DNA of 34,453 bases from Pseudomonadota bacterium (GTDB lineage Bacteria > Pseudomonadota > Gammaproteobacteria > Burkholderiales > Burkholderiaceae_F). The stretch covers positions 1 to 34,453 of the forward strand of contig JAEZVV010000159.1 of NCBI GenBank assembly GCA_023443095.1, in the 5' to 3' direction. Made by a program: the position numbers and the translations under genes. This document shows, one piece after another, positions 22,566-30,756 of the stretch. Each line of letters opens with the position of its first letter. The stretch's first letter is position 1. Under the pieces are notes generated by a model, which made no database searches, was not told the origin of the DNA, and worked only from the letters and a program-made list of their open reading frames with translations.

Positions 22566-23090
22566 TTAGATCTGCCGGTCGATCCAGGCGCGCAATTGGG
22601 CCGCGTCGATCTGGCCCAGGTGGGTCCGAACAATACGTCCTTTGCGGTCGACCAGCACGGTATAAGGCAGGGCGCCGCTGTCGTTGCCCAGCTGCTGGGC
22701 TAGTTCGGATCCGCCGTATCCGGCCACCAGGATCGGCAGCCGCAAGCCGTATTGCGACTGAAAAGCACGGATCGCATCGGGATTGTCGACTCCTAGCCCT
22801 ATCACCTGGACGCCGCGTTCGCGGTAGTCGTCGGCGATCTTCTGCAGGTCGGGCATTTCACGGATACACGGCGGGCACCAGGTGGCCCAGAAGTTGACCA
22901 CCAGGACTTGGCCGCGCCATTGTGACAGGGCTTGTTCGCGGCCGGACGTATCAGGGAAAGTCCTTGAGAACAGAGTCTCGGCGCCAGCGCCAGCCGACGG
23001 ACGGAAGTTCCACCAGGCCGCGCCCAGGCCGGCACTCAGACCCAGCAGGGCCACCAGGCCGAAGATCATTAGTTGACGGCGGGTGTTCAA
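22566..23090 (-). CDS. TlpA-like periplasmic thiol-disulphide oxidoreductase (174 aa)
   Basis: A membrane-anchored thioredoxin-fold protein. One N-terminal helix (about 7-27) would act as anchor or signal, and the thioredoxin domain has NFWATWCPPC with redox cysteines 72 and 75, plus the cis-proline region ALPYTVLVD. The family reduces periplasmic disulphides, for instance in cytochrome c maturation; the partner is not known here. I favour the TTG start at 23088-23090: it overlaps the stop of the upstream gene (TTGA) and supplies basic residues NTRRQ before the helix. The alternative ATG at 23067-23069 (167 aa) also lacks a Shine-Dalgarno. Confidence 0.9.
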   Translation of the reverse strand: MNTRRQLMIFGLVALLGLSAGLGAAWWNFRPSAGAGAETLFSRTFPDTSGREQALSQWRGQVLVVNFWATWCPPCIREMPDLQKIADDYRERGVQVIGLGVDNPDAIRAFQSQYGLRLPILVAGYGGSELAQQLGNDSGALPYTVLVDRKGRIVRTHLGQIDAAQLRAWIDRQI

Positions 23091-23752
23091 GATGAGGTCT
23101 CGCTGATCAGTTGTTTGAGCATGGCCAGGTTGGCGCGGCCAGCCGCCGCTACCGGGTGCAAGTCGGGGGCACTGGAGCGGGCGCGCGGCGCCACGCGGAG
23201 AGCCTTGGCCTCGAAGATGGCCAGCTTCACGCCCAGCTTGCGGACCGACTTCGGCAAGCCGGCGTCGCGCGGGACCGGCAGGGTGAAGATCAGGATTTCC
23301 TGCGGCACGACGCCGCTCCCCGTCGTGGGGGCGAGAGCCTGGTAGTCGAGCCCGGCGTCCAGCAGGGCGACTTCGACGTCCTTGACCGAGTCGACGAAAA
23401 GTTCGAGATCCAGGTCGGAGTGTTCGGTGGCGGTGCCGTTGAGCACGGCCCCGGTCAAATACGGTTCGAACGCGGCCAGCCGCTCCATCACGGCCACCGC
23501 GGCGCGGCGCAGGGCGGCGAGCAGCAGCGGGTGGGTGGTCGCGGCAAAGGTGCGCAGATGTTCGCGCACGGCGGCTTCGATCTCCTCGTCGCTGGGGATC
23601 AGGCCGCGGCGGTCGGTGTCGGCGCCCAGGACGATATGCGCCGCCTGACGCCGCGCCGCGGTCCAGTCAGCGCCTTCGTCGGCGATCAGGCGGGCCGCGA
23701 CGGCGGCGATTTCGGCGCGCCGGTCTTGGCCGCGGGAGAGGTCACTTGGCAT
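23087..23752 (-). CDS. Nucleotidyltransferase-fold protein of unknown role (221 aa)
   Basis: The middle of the protein (about residues 100-122) has LNGTATEHSDLDLELFVDS, a match to the minimal nucleotidyltransferase signature: a G-T/S pair then SDLDL with the metal-binding aspartates. The flanking sequence is helical and Ala-rich. I do not recognise a named family. No HEPN partner gene is adjacent, so a HEPN-MNT toxin-antitoxin pair is not supported. It overlaps the tlpA-like gene by 4 bp and is divergent from mpl with 108 bp between. A housekeeping nucleotidyl transfer on RNA, protein or antibiotic-like substrate is possible; the substrate is open. Confidence 0.75.
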   Translation of the reverse strand: MPSDLSRGQDRRAEIAAVAARLIADEGADWTAARRQAAHIVLGADTDRRGLIPSDEEIEAAVREHLRTFAATTHPLLLAALRRAAVAVMERLAAFEPYLTGAVLNGTATEHSDLDLELFVDSVKDVEVALLDAGLDYQALAPTTGSGVVPQEILIFTLPVPRDAGLPKSVRKLGVKLAIFEAKALRVAPRARSSAPDLHPVAAAGRANLAMLKQLISETSS

Positions 23753-23810
23753 CGGGTAGGCATGGGGTTCCAGGCCAGTGTATCCAAGTCGATTCCATGC
23801 TGCGGCGCAT

Positions 23811-23816
23811 TAGAAT
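23811..23816 (+). promoter_or_regulatory. TAGAAT -10-like box upstream of mpl
   Basis: TAGAAT (5 of 6 to -10) lies 44 bp before the GTG start of mpl, within the 108-bp divergent gap. The following C makes it the same TAGAATC seen before yggT. No convincing -35. Confidence 0.35.
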
Positions 23817-23860
23817 CGGCCGATTGTCCTGCTTGCCGGCGCTGCTTGCGCCCGTATCCC

Positions 23861-25213
23861 GTGCATATTCATATCCTCGGCATCTGCGGCACCTTCATGG
23901 GGGGGCTCGCCCAACTCGCGGTGGCCGCCGGCCATCGAGTCACCGGTTGTGACGCCAATGTCTATCCGCCTATGAGCGACCAGCTCGAAGCCGCCGGCAT
24001 CGAGCTGATCCAGGGTTACGAGGCCGACCAGATGGCGCTCGCTCCCGACCTGTATGTCGTCGGCAACGCGGTCACCCGCGGCAAGCCGCTGATGGAAGCC
24101 ATCCTTGACGCCGGCGCGCCTTTCACTTCCGGGCCGCAGTGGATGGCCGAACACATCCTGCGGGGGCGGCATGTGATGGCGGTGGCGGGCACCCACGGCA
24201 AGACCACGACCACCTCGATGCTGGCGTGGATCCTCGAACACGCCGGTCTCAAGCCCGGCTTCCTGGTGGGCGGCGTGCCGCAGGACTTCGGTCATTCGGC
24301 GTGGCTGAGCGATTCGCCGTACTTCGTGATCGAAGCCGACGAATACGACACCGCCTTCTTCGACAAGCGTTCGAAGTTCGTCCATTACCTGCCGCGCACC
24401 GCGGTTTTGAACAACCTCGAGTTCGATCACGCCGACATCTTTCCCGACCTGGCGGCGATCGAGAACCAGTTCCACCACCTGGTGCGCACGATTCCTGCGG
24501 CGGGCCGGATCGTCGCCAACGGCGGCGACGAAGCGATCGCCCGCGTGCTGGCCCGCGGCTGCTGGTCCGAGATCGAGGGTTTCGGCCACGGCGGCGAATG
24601 GGAGCTGGTGGGCGACGACTACCCCGAGGTGCGCCACTTCGGTCACGCGGTAGGCACGCTCGAACTCGAGCTGCCCGGCGCCCACAACCGCATGAACGCC
24701 CTGGCGGCGATTGCCGCCGCCCAGCACGTGGGGGTGGAGCCGGCGCAAGCGCTGGCGGCCCTGGCCGAGTTCCGCGGCGTCAAGCGCCGACTCGAGGAGC
24801 GCGGCACGGTCAACGAGGTGACCGTGATCGACGATTTCGCCCACCATCCGACCGCGATCCGGGAAACGGTCGGTGCGCTCAAGCGCCGGATCGCGAGCGG
24901 CCGTGTGCTGGCCATCCTCGAACCGCGCTCCAACACCATGAAGCTGGGCGCGATGAAGGCGCAGCTGCCCGATGCCCTGGCCGAGGCCGACCGCGTGTTC
25001 TGCTACGCCAGCGCCAACCTGGGCTGGAACGTGGCCGAGGCGATGGCGCCGATCGCCTGGAAAACCTCGACCCATACCGACCTCGACCAGCTGGTGGCAG
25101 CGGTGGTGGCCGAATCCCGCCCGGGCGACTGGCTGCTGGTGATGAGCAACGGTGCTTTCGGCGGCATCCATAACAAGCTGCTCGACGGTCTGACGCAGAA
25201 AGCCACATGGTGA
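23861..25213 (+). CDS. mpl: UDP-N-acetylmuramate:L-Ala-gamma-D-Glu-meso-DAP ligase Mpl (450 aa)
   Basis: Mpl reattaches recycled tripeptide to UDP-MurNAc, saving de novo peptide synthesis. It is a Mur-ligase: N-terminal HIHILGICGTFMGGLAQLA, ATP loop GTHGKTTTTSMLAW, central LNNLEFDHADIF and the C-terminal domain with DDFAHHPTAI and EPRSNTMKLG. The latter phrases separate Mpl from MurC. The start is GTG at 23861 (VHIHILGICGT fits the family start); the frame is open further upstream, but that lies antisense to another gene. Functional partner of ampD in the same window. Its end overlaps the esterase gene. Confidence 0.96.
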   Translation: MHIHILGICGTFMGGLAQLAVAAGHRVTGCDANVYPPMSDQLEAAGIELIQGYEADQMALAPDLYVVGNAVTRGKPLMEAILDAGAPFTSGPQWMAEHILRGRHVMAVAGTHGKTTTTSMLAWILEHAGLKPGFLVGGVPQDFGHSAWLSDSPYFVIEADEYDTAFFDKRSKFVHYLPRTAVLNNLEFDHADIFPDLAAIENQFHHLVRTIPAAGRIVANGGDEAIARVLARGCWSEIEGFGHGGEWELVGDDYPEVRHFGHAVGTLELELPGAHNRMNALAAIAAAQHVGVEPAQALAALAEFRGVKRRLEERGTVNEVTVIDDFAHHPTAIRETVGALKRRIASGRVLAILEPRSNTMKLGAMKAQLPDALAEADRVFCYASANLGWNVAEAMAPIAWKTSTHTDLDQLVAAVVAESRPGDWLLVMSNGAFGGIHNKLLDGLTQKATW

Positions 25214-25779
25214 TGCTTTATCTGCACGGCTTTCGCTCGTCGCCGCAATCGAAGAAAGCGGTGACGATGGGGGCGGCGCTCGCCGCTCGCGGGCGCGCCG
25301 ACGAGTTCATCTGTCCGCAGCTGGCGGCCAGCCCGCGCGCCGCGGCGGCGCAGATCGAGGCCGCAGTGGCAGGCATGGACCCGGCGCAGCTGGTGGTGGT
25401 GGGCTCCTCGCTCGGCGGCTACTACGCCACCTGGCTGGCCGAGCGGACCGGATGCCGCGCCGTGCTGCTCAACCCGGCGCTCACGCCGTATCACGACCTC
25501 AAGCATTACATCGGCCTGCAGCCGGTCTATGGCAGCGACGAGATGGTCGAGATCCGCCCCGAGTTCATGGACGAGTTGCTCGCGCTCGACACCCCGACCA
25601 TCACCCACCCGTCGCGCTACCTGCTGCTTGCCGCCACCGGCGACCAGTTGCTCGACTGGCGCCAGATGGTGGCGAAATATCAAGGTGCGCAGCAGCTCGT
25701 GATCCAGGGCTCGGACCACGAACTCTCCGACTTCGACCGGTACCTGCCGCAGGTGCTGGCCTTTTGCGGTTACCCCTGA
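25207..25779 (+). CDS. YqiA/UPF0227-type alpha/beta-hydrolase esterase (190 aa)
   Basis: A small alpha/beta-hydrolase. The start MVMLYLHGFRSSPQSKKA matches the YqiA group (LYLHGF.SSP), the nucleophile elbow is GSSLGGYYA, an acidic residue follows in ATGDQLLDW, and the catalytic His is in QGSDHELSDF. E. coli YqiA has esterase activity on short and palmitoyl thioester-like substrates; the biological substrate is unknown. Two starts are possible: ATG 25207 (7-bp overlap with mpl) or ATG 25213 (TGATG overlap). Either way it is coupled to mpl. Confidence 0.88.
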   Translation: MVMLYLHGFRSSPQSKKAVTMGAALAARGRADEFICPQLAASPRAAAAQIEAAVAGMDPAQLVVVGSSLGGYYATWLAERTGCRAVLLNPALTPYHDLKHYIGLQPVYGSDEMVEIRPEFMDELLALDTPTITHPSRYLLLAATGDQLLDWRQMVAKYQGAQQLVIQGSDHELSDFDRYLPQVLAFCGYP

Positions 25780-25789
25780 GGGAGACATC

Positions 25790-26542
25790 ATGCGTTTGAA
25801 AGGCAAGGTCGCGATCATCACCGGCGGAGCACAGGGCATCGGTTTTGCCACCTGCGAGAAGTTTCTCGCCGAAGGCGCGATCGTTGCCCTGGTCGACCTC
25901 AGGGCGGAAGCCGTGGCGGCCGCCGTGAGCGAGATCAAGGCCGGCGCCAACGGTCTGGCGGCCCATGTCGAGGGCTATGTGGTCGATGTCACCCGGCGCG
26001 ACCAGATCGATGCCATGGTGGAGGCGGTGAAGGCCAAACACGGCCGCATCGACGTGCTGATCAACAACGCCGGCATTACGATGGACGCCCGTCTGCAGAA
26101 AATGAGCGACGAGCAGTTCGACCGCGTAATCGAAGTCAACCTCAAGGGCACGTACAACTGCACCCGCGCCGTGGTTGATACCCTGTGCGCCCAGGGTTTC
26201 GGCGTGATCCTCAACGCCTCGAGCGTGGTCGGGATCTACGGCAACTTCGGCCAGACCAATTACGCAGCGAGCAAGTTCGGCGTGATCGGTTTCGTCAAGA
26301 CCTGGTCGCGCGAGCTCGGCCCCAAGGGCATTCGGGTCAATGCGGTGGCGCCGGGCTTCATCGCCACGCCTATCCTGCATACGATTCCCGACAAGGTGCT
26401 CGAGCAGATGGGGGAACGTGTCCCGCTCAAGCGCCTGGGCCGGCCGGAAGAGGTGGCCAATGTCTACGCCTTCCTCGCTTCGGACGACGCCAGCTACATC
26501 AACGGCGCCGTGATCGAGGTCTCGGGGGGCATGACGGTTTGA
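25790..26542 (+). CDS. Short-chain dehydrogenase/reductase, FabG-like (250 aa)
   Basis: A Rossmann-fold oxidoreductase with TGGAQGIG (11-18), NNAG (92-95), catalytic Ser144 or Ser145, Tyr158 and Lys162 in the YAASK motif, and PGFIATPI after. The family includes 3-oxoacyl-ACP reductase (FabG) and acetoacetyl-CoA reductases. Asp37 at the end of the second strand (ALVDLRAE) usually favours NAD(H) over NADP(H), whereas FabG of fatty-acid synthesis uses NADPH. This copy is also away from the fab cluster, so a beta-oxidation or other hydroxyacyl role is at least as likely. A good GAGGGAGA precedes the ATG. It may be transcribed with the upstream esterase gene, 10 bp away. Confidence 0.9.
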   Translation: MRLKGKVAIITGGAQGIGFATCEKFLAEGAIVALVDLRAEAVAAAVSEIKAGANGLAAHVEGYVVDVTRRDQIDAMVEAVKAKHGRIDVLINNAGITMDARLQKMSDEQFDRVIEVNLKGTYNCTRAVVDTLCAQGFGVILNASSVVGIYGNFGQTNYAASKFGVIGFVKTWSRELGPKGIRVNAVAPGFIATPILHTIPDKVLEQMGERVPLKRLGRPEEVANVYAFLASDDASYINGAVIEVSGGMTV

Positions 26543-26596
26543 GAGAGGGGCGGGCCCACAGCCCGGCCCGGCGGTTTTTGGTCGGTGTCCAACCAC

Positions 26597-26620
26597 AAGG
26601 GCGGGGTTCTCGCCCTTTCT
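26597..26620 (+). terminator. Possible terminator after the SDR gene
   Basis: AAGGGCG (26597-26603) and CGCCCTT (26611-26617) form a 7-bp stem with a 7-base loop, followed by a short TCTTGT. The T-tract is poor, so termination may be partial and the next gene may still be read through. Confidence 0.4.
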
Positions 26621-26634
26621 TGTCAGGCGAGCCC

Positions 26635-27114
26635 ATGAATACAGCACTTCCCGCATCGGCGCAGAAAGTCCAGCAGGCCCTGAGCGACGCCGGCCTCGAG
26701 TCGCAGGTGATCGAGCTGAACGTTGCCGCGCGCACCTCTCAGCAGGCGGCCGACGCCCTCGGGGTGCAGCTGGGGCAGATCGCCAAGTCGCTGATCTTTC
26801 GCGCCGCCGAGTCGGGGCGGGCGGTGCTGGTGATCGCCGCCGGCGATCGTCGGGTCGACGAGGCCCTGGTGGCCGCCGCCCTGGGTGAGTCGATCGAAAG
26901 GGCAAGCCCCGAGTTCGTGCGCGAACATGCGGGATTTGCGATCGGCGGCGTAGCGCCCTTGGCGCATGCCGCCGACATGGTGACCTTTGTCGATGCCTCG
27001 CTGCGCCGCTTCGATGAAGTGTGGGCGGCCGGCGGAACGCCGCACTGCGTCTTCCCGATCACGCCGGCCGCGCTGGCCCAGGTGGCGGGCGGAGTGGAAC
27101 TGAAAGTGAATTGA
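26635..27114 (+). CDS. YbaK/EbsC (ProX-like) aminoacyl-tRNA deacylase domain protein (159 aa)
   Basis: A single-domain YbaK/prolyl-tRNA editing fold. The conserved features are AKSLIFRA (with the lysine typical of Cys-tRNA(Pro)/ProXp deacylases), VLVIAAGDRRVD and the C-terminal GGTPHCVFPI. Members clear mischarged tRNA in trans; which tRNA is served cannot be told by eye. ATG at 26635 has only weak upstream GCGAG; the frame is open upstream into the SDR gene, but family homology begins here. Its stop overlaps the marC start as TGATG. Confidence 0.88.
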   Translation: MNTALPASAQKVQQALSDAGLESQVIELNVAARTSQQAADALGVQLGQIAKSLIFRAAESGRAVLVIAAGDRRVDEALVAAALGESIERASPEFVREHAGFAIGGVAPLAHAADMVTFVDASLRRFDEVWAAGGTPHCVFPITPAALAQVAGGVELKVN

Positions 27115-27713
27115 TGCAAGAAACCTTTATCTCTGCTCTGGTCCTGCTGCTCCTGGTGGCGGATCCGATCGGCGGCATTCCGATCTTTATCGCGGCACTC
27201 AAGGACGTTCCGGCCGAGCGCCGGACGCTGGTCATTCTGCGCGAGTGCCTGATCGCCTTCCTGGTGCTGGCGACCTTCGCGTTTTTCGGGCGGCCGTTCC
27301 TGGACCTGATCGGCCTGTCGGATGTATCGCTTCAGATCGGCGGCGCAGTGGTGTTGATGCTGGTGGCGCTGCGCATGGTGTTTCCGCACGAGGACGGCGT
27401 TTTTGGCCAGTCGCCCGGCGGCGAACCCTTCATCGTCCCGCTGGCGGTGCCGGCCCTGGCCGGGCCGTCGGCGCTCGCCACCGTGCTGCTGCTGGTCGGC
27501 AAGGATCCGTCGCGCACCTGGGTGTGGATTGGGGCGGTGGCGGTGACCATGATCGTCAGCGCGATCGTGCTGGCCTTTGCCGAACGGATCCAGAAACTGG
27601 TGGGCGAACGCACCACCGTCGCCTTTGAAAGGCTGATCGGCCTTGTGCTGGCAGCCATCGCCGTGGAGATGCTCCTGCGCGGCATTCGTACCTACGTCGC
27701 GAGTTTTGCATGA
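27114..27713 (+). CDS. MarC family integral membrane protein (199 aa)
   Basis: A polytopic inner-membrane protein with about six hydrophobic helices. Family marks include LLLVADPIGGIPIFIAAL near the N-terminus and VPLAVPALAGPSALATVLLL in the middle, which carry the characteristic DP.G..P and P...GP motifs. MarC proteins were once thought to export drugs, but the E. coli deletion did not support that; the function is unknown. The gene overlaps both neighbours (ybaK-like by 1 bp, RNB nuclease by 4 bp as ATGA), so the three form one unit. Confidence 0.9.
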   Translation: MQETFISALVLLLLVADPIGGIPIFIAALKDVPAERRTLVILRECLIAFLVLATFAFFGRPFLDLIGLSDVSLQIGGAVVLMLVALRMVFPHEDGVFGQSPGGEPFIVPLAVPALAGPSALATVLLLVGKDPSRTWVWIGAVAVTMIVSAIVLAFAERIQKLVGERTTVAFERLIGLVLAAIAVEMLLRGIRTYVASFA

Positions 27714-29701
27714 ACCTGTTTTTCGAAGAAGACGGCACTTTCAAGGCCGGCACCGTGCTGTCGGGAACCGACTCGGCCTTCCAGGTCGAGCTGCCCACGG
27801 GCAAGCGGACCAAGGTCAAGAGCTCGCATGTATTGCTGAAGTTCGAGTCACCCAGCCCGGCGGCTCTGATGGAACAGGCCCAGGCCGAGGCGGCCACGCT
27901 CGACCTCGACTTCCTGTGGGAAGTGGCGGGCGAAGACGAGTTCGGCTTTGCCGAGCTCGCGCACGAGTATTACGGCGCCGCGCCGAGCGCGGTGCAGGGC
28001 GCGGCGATCATCCTGCGGCTGCATTCCTCGCCGGTGTACTTCCACCGCAAGGGCCGCGGCCGCTACCGCCCGGCCCCGGCCGAGATCCTCAAGGCAGCGC
28101 TCGCTGCTGTCGAACGCAAGCGCAAGCAGGAGGAGCAGCGCCAGCGCTACGTCGACCAGCTGGTCGCGGGTGAGCTGCCTGAGGGCTTCGGGGCGCAGGC
28201 GATCAACCTCCTGATCCGGCCCGACAAGAACTCGATCGAGTGGAAGGCGCTTGACCAGGCCGCCGGCGAACTACACATGACGCCGCTGCGGCTCCTGATC
28301 TCGCGCGGCGCCATCGCTTCGCCCTGGCGCTGGCATGTCGACAGCTTCTACGCGCAGAACTTCCCGCGCGGCGCCGGCTTCCCCGCCGAGCTGCCGGCGC
28401 CGGCGGTCGAAGTCGAACTGCCGCTGGCCGAGATCGAGGCGTTTTCGATCGACGACTCGAGCACGACCGAAATCGACGACGCCTTCTCGCTCGAACCTCT
28501 GGGCGAGGGTCGCATGCGCCTGGGCATCCATATCGCGGCGCCGGCGGTCGGCATTCCGCGCGGCCACCCGCTCGACCAGGTGGCGCGCAGCCGCATGTCG
28601 ACCGTCTATGCGCCGGGTCTCAAAACCACGATGCTGCCCGACGACTGGGTGGATGCGTTTTCGCTCAACGAAGGGCGCGTCGTTCCGGTGGTGTCGCTCT
28701 ACGCCGTGGTCGAGGAGGAAGGCCACCACGTGGTGGTGACCGAGACCCGGGTCGAACGCATGCGGATCGCCGCCAACCTGCGCTACGACAAGATCGACGC
28801 CCAGGTGACCGAAGAAGCGATCGAAAACGGCACGCTAGCCCTGCCGTTTTCGACCGAAATCGCCTGGCTGTGGCGCTTTGCCCGCAAGCTGATGAAGGAC
28901 CGCGAGGCGGTCCGCGGCCGGCCCGAGCCCGTGGGACGGGTCGACTGGAGCTTCGATCTCGACGGCGAAGGCGAAGACGCCCATGTCAGCCTCAAGGCGC
29001 GCCGCCGCGGCGCGCCGCTCGATCTGCTGGTGGCCGAACTGGCGATTTTCGCCAATTCGAGCTGGGGCGCCTGGCTCGAGAACCACAAGACCACCGGTAT
29101 CTACCGCTCGCAGCGGATGGGCCGGGTGCGCATGAGTACCACGCCCGGGCCGCACGACGGCATCGGCGTCGAGCACTACGCCTGGAGCTCGTCGCCGCTG
29201 CGGCGCTACGTCGACCTCGTCAACCAGCGCCAGATTGTTGCGCTGGCGCTGGGCCAGCCGCCGGCCTACCCGCACGGCGACGCCGACATGTTCGCGATCG
29301 TCTCGAGCTTCGACGCCGCGTATGCCGTCTATGCGGAGTTCCAGTCCAGGATGGAGCGCTACTGGGGACTGCGCTGGCTGGTGCAGGAAGGCGTCGAGCG
29401 GATCGGCGCCACCGTCATCAAGGGCGACGTCGTTCGCCTCGACGGCCTGCCTTTCGTGCAGCGCATGCCCGGCATGCCGGAGCTGCCGCGCGGCCAGAAG
29501 ATCGAGCTCGACGTGCTCGGCACCGATTTCATCGACCTGCTGCTTGAGGCTCGCCTGCGCGACGTGCTCAGCGGCCAGACCGCCGACGACGTCGAAGACG
29601 AAGAAGAGGAGGTCGACGTCACCCTCGCCGAACCGACCGAGGAGGCGCCTGCCGATGCCGTCGACACGGACGGGGAGGGGGCGGCGCCGAGCGCGGGCTG
29701 A
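27710..29701 (+). CDS. RNase II/R family (RNB domain) exoribonuclease (663 aa)
   Basis: A 3'-5' exoribonuclease of the RNB family. The RNB core begins about residue 245 with SIDDSSTTEIDDAF, in which Asp248, Asp256 and Asp257 match the metal-binding acids of E. coli RNase II, while the Asp207 equivalent is Glu254. The substrate-channel motif SPLRRYVDLVNQRQ is present near 500. The N-terminal region differs from standard cold-shock domains, and the end is an acidic tail (DDVEDEEEEVDV...). Length is near that of RNase II. Betaproteobacteria carry this form before tonB-aroE-mtgA. ATG overlaps marC by 4 bp; no terminator follows in the 170-bp gap that I can see. Confidence 0.9.
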   Translation: MNLFFEEDGTFKAGTVLSGTDSAFQVELPTGKRTKVKSSHVLLKFESPSPAALMEQAQAEAATLDLDFLWEVAGEDEFGFAELAHEYYGAAPSAVQGAAIILRLHSSPVYFHRKGRGRYRPAPAEILKAALAAVERKRKQEEQRQRYVDQLVAGELPEGFGAQAINLLIRPDKNSIEWKALDQAAGELHMTPLRLLISRGAIASPWRWHVDSFYAQNFPRGAGFPAELPAPAVEVELPLAEIEAFSIDDSSTTEIDDAFSLEPLGEGRMRLGIHIAAPAVGIPRGHPLDQVARSRMSTVYAPGLKTTMLPDDWVDAFSLNEGRVVPVVSLYAVVEEEGHHVVVTETRVERMRIAANLRYDKIDAQVTEEAIENGTLALPFSTEIAWLWRFARKLMKDREAVRGRPEPVGRVDWSFDLDGEGEDAHVSLKARRRGAPLDLLVAELAIFANSSWGAWLENHKTTGIYRSQRMGRVRMSTTPGPHDGIGVEHYAWSSSPLRRYVDLVNQRQIVALALGQPPAYPHGDADMFAIVSSFDAAYAVYAEFQSRMERYWGLRWLVQEGVERIGATVIKGDVVRLDGLPFVQRMPGMPELPRGQKIELDVLGTDFIDLLLEARLRDVLSGQTADDVEDEEEEVDVTLAEPTEEAPADAVDTDGEGAAPSAG

Positions 29702-29854
29702 GAGCCGGCTGCCCCCGGCTTGGCCGGCGGGCATCCGGTTTTTCGCCATCCTTTCACCGGCAGCCGGGCTCGTGGCCGCGGTTTGGCGCTCGGGTCCAGC
29801 CCGGGCTAGCGTCTTTCCGCGGCGCCCAAGCGACGGGCTGCGGGTGCCGGCCGA

Positions 29855-29860
29855 TACAAT
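29855..29860 (+). promoter_or_regulatory. TACAAT -10-like box just before the second tonB
   Basis: TACAAT (5 of 6 to -10) ends 11 bp before the ATG at 29872, so the mRNA leader would be only about five bases. No Shine-Dalgarno or good -35 is seen. The 170-bp gap 29702-29871 holds no other recognisable feature. Confidence 0.3.
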
Positions 29861-29871
29861 CGCTCCCCACC

Positions 29872-30756
29872 ATGCGTCTCGCCCTGCCTGCCCTCTCGTT
29901 CGCTCGCGACAACCTGCTGCTTGCCGCGCTCGCCGTCTCCGTCGGCCTGCACGCTGCCGTGCTGGCGATCCGCTTTGTCGACCCCGAGTTCCTCAAGGTC
30001 CGCGCCAGCGATCCGCCGCTCGAAATCGTGCTGGTCAATGCAAAAAGCGAGACCAAGCCCGGCAAAGCGCAGGCGTTGGCTCAGGTCAACCTCGACGGCG
30101 GCGGCATGCACGAGGCCGGCCTGCGTTCTTCGCCGCTTCCGGCTTCGTTGCAGATGCGCGACGGTGATTCGCTCGCCGCGGCCCGCAACAACGTCGAACA
30201 GCTCGAGGAAGAGCAGCGCCGCCTGCTCGCGGCGATGAAAAGCGGCGGCCGCAAGTTGCCGCCGCCCCCGCGCGAGGTATCGCCGCAGCGCGCCAACAAG
30301 GGCGCCGCGCCGGAGGAGCCGCGCGAGCAGCTCGCGCGTATGGAGGCGGTGATCGACAAGCAGATCGCCGATTACCAGGCGCGGCCGCGCAAGCATTTCT
30401 TTACGCCGAGCACCTCGGCCTACCGCTATGCTCGATATGTGGAGGACTGGCGCTCGCAAGTCGAGAAAATTGGCAACGATCATTATCCCGAGGAGGCGCG
30501 GGGCAAGCTGTATGGCACGCTGCGCTTGACGGTCGCGATCCGCAAGGACGGAACCCTGGCCGAGACCGTGATCGAGCAATCGTCCGGTTCGCCCGTCTTG
30601 GACGCGTCGGCACGGCGCATCGTCAAACTTTCAGCACCTTTTGCTCCTTTCCCGCCGGAGATTGCCAAGGACACGGATATCCTTGAGATCACAAGAACGT
30701 GGATCTTCACGAATGACCAGCTGGCCACGAAGAGCTCTCCCAAAGTCTCGCCATGA
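29872..30756 (+). CDS. Second TonB-family energy transducer, no adjacent ExbBD (294 aa)
   Basis: A TonB-like protein distant from any exbBD. The membrane helix (about 13-34) contains Ser23 and His27 in SVGLH, the SxxxH motif used by E. coli TonB to couple to ExbBD. The periplasmic part is helical and charged (NNVEQLEEEQRRLLAAM) with only short proline runs (LPPPP), unlike the 14-proline TonB at 5102. The C-terminal TonB domain includes DHYPEEARGKLYGTLRLTVAIRKDG, with the YPxxA-like YPEEA, and ends near residue 285. Betaproteobacteria often have this gene before aroE; its receptor is unknown. Stop overlaps aroE by 4 bp. Confidence 0.88.
   Translation: MRLALPALSFARDNLLLAALAVSVGLHAAVLAIRFVDPEFLKVRASDPPLEIVLVNAKSETKPGKAQALAQVNLDGGGMHEAGLRSSPLPASLQMRDGDSLAAARNNVEQLEEEQRRLLAAMKSGGRKLPPPPREVSPQRANKGAAPEEPREQLARMEAVIDKQIADYQARPRKHFFTPSTSAYRYARYVEDWRSQVEKIGNDHYPEEARGKLYGTLRLTVAIRKDGTLAETVIEQSSGSPVLDASARRIVKLSAPFAPFPPEIAKDTDILEITRTWIFTNDQLATKSSPKVSP

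Noticed and set aside
23087..23752. HEPN-MNT toxin-antitoxin module
   Set aside because: The nucleotidyltransferase signature is present, but no adjacent HEPN gene is; the neighbours are tlpA-like and mpl.
29702..29871. Terminator after the RNB nuclease gene
   Set aside because: GC-rich partial inverted repeats near 29704-29735 are followed by TTTTT, but no stem pairs well enough, so I do not annotate one.
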